Assembly: GCF_022581195.2 (NCBI RefSeq)
Contig: NC_061472.1
Coordinates: 7,254,001 to 7,318,000 of the forward strand
Source of the DNA: Helicoverpa zea
Taxonomy: Eukaryota; Arthropoda; Insecta; Lepidoptera; Noctuidae
Direction of reading: 5' to 3'
Length of the DNA: 64,000 bases
Made by a program: the position numbers and the translations under genes. Shown in pieces: positions 63,982 through 64,000 of the stretch; the stretch's first letter is position 1; every line of letters begins with the position of its first letter. The notes under the pieces are model-generated. The model was given only the letters and a program-made list of their open reading frames with translations. It ran no database searches and was not told where the DNA came from.

Positions 63982-64000
63982 AGGGGCCCGATTCTCCTAA
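63982..64000. mobile_element. Left end of a MITE cut by the window edge
   Basis: AGGGGCCCGATTCTCCTAA, identical to the 19-bp end of the element at 8207-8597. The rest lies beyond the window. Confidence 0.8.

Overview
The window is insect nuclear DNA, almost certainly from a moth or butterfly. The evidence is an AT-rich background with spliced genes, a cluster of Rebers-Riddiford RR-2 cuticular protein genes, and interspersed repeats of lepidopteran type: tRNA-headed SINEs ending in ATGATG or AGCAGTGGGAC tails, RTE fragments ending in CAGCAGTGGACTGCGATAGG, an R1-clade LINE, and MITEs. I see no prokaryotic features, no CRISPR array and no free-standing tRNA or rRNA gene.

Layout. (1) 1-10.6 kb: a plus-strand, multi-exon gene for a proline-rich protein with two C-terminal SH3 domains; its introns hold two MITEs. 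(2) 12.4-18.9 kb: a minus-strand, three-exon CHIC-family gene (165 aa, palmitoylation-type cysteine cluster), convergent with the SH3 gene. (3) 21.5-31.7 kb: two plus-strand cuticle genes flanking a GC-rich, 5'-truncated R1-clade LINE with an apparently intact 1055-aa ORF2. (4) 32.8-38.7 kb: a repeat-rich stretch with a truncated RTE, a 13-copy satellite of exactly 147 bp, and a two-exon minus-strand COX5B paralogue whose last exon is duplicated. (5) 40.0-40.9 kb: a third cuticle gene. (6) 42.35-51.19 kb: a stack of transposons, in which an RTE fragment was hit by a hAT-like element (itself hit by a second hAT-like element) and separately by a 6.0-kb Ty3/Gypsy-type LTR retrotransposon. Every junction can be closed by a target-site duplication. 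(7) 51.5-63.4 kb: five more cuticle genes on both strands, with an intronless ODAD4/TTC25-like gene among them. The window ends inside a second copy of the MITE found at 8.2 kb.

How the genes fit together. The eight RR-2 genes encode secreted chitin-binding proteins of hard cuticle. All have a TATA box about 60-80 bases before the start codon and a first coding exon of only 2-4 codons that ends in a phase-0 intron. This suggests one duplicated, co-regulated family. Three of them (40.2, 51.5 and 54.1 kb) are nearly identical at the DNA level through the chitin-binding domain but not in introns or flanks, which points to gene conversion, including between inverted copies. The COX5B paralogue and ODAD4-like gene are unrelated passengers, possibly with male-biased roles (inference).

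Most interesting leads: the duplicated COX5B terminal exon, in which all six nucleotide differences are silent; the 147-bp satellite without a single length change over 13 copies; the nested transposon stack; the LTR retrotransposon with identical LTRs yet several disabling changes; and a small predicted myristoylated membrane protein encoded upstream of its gag.
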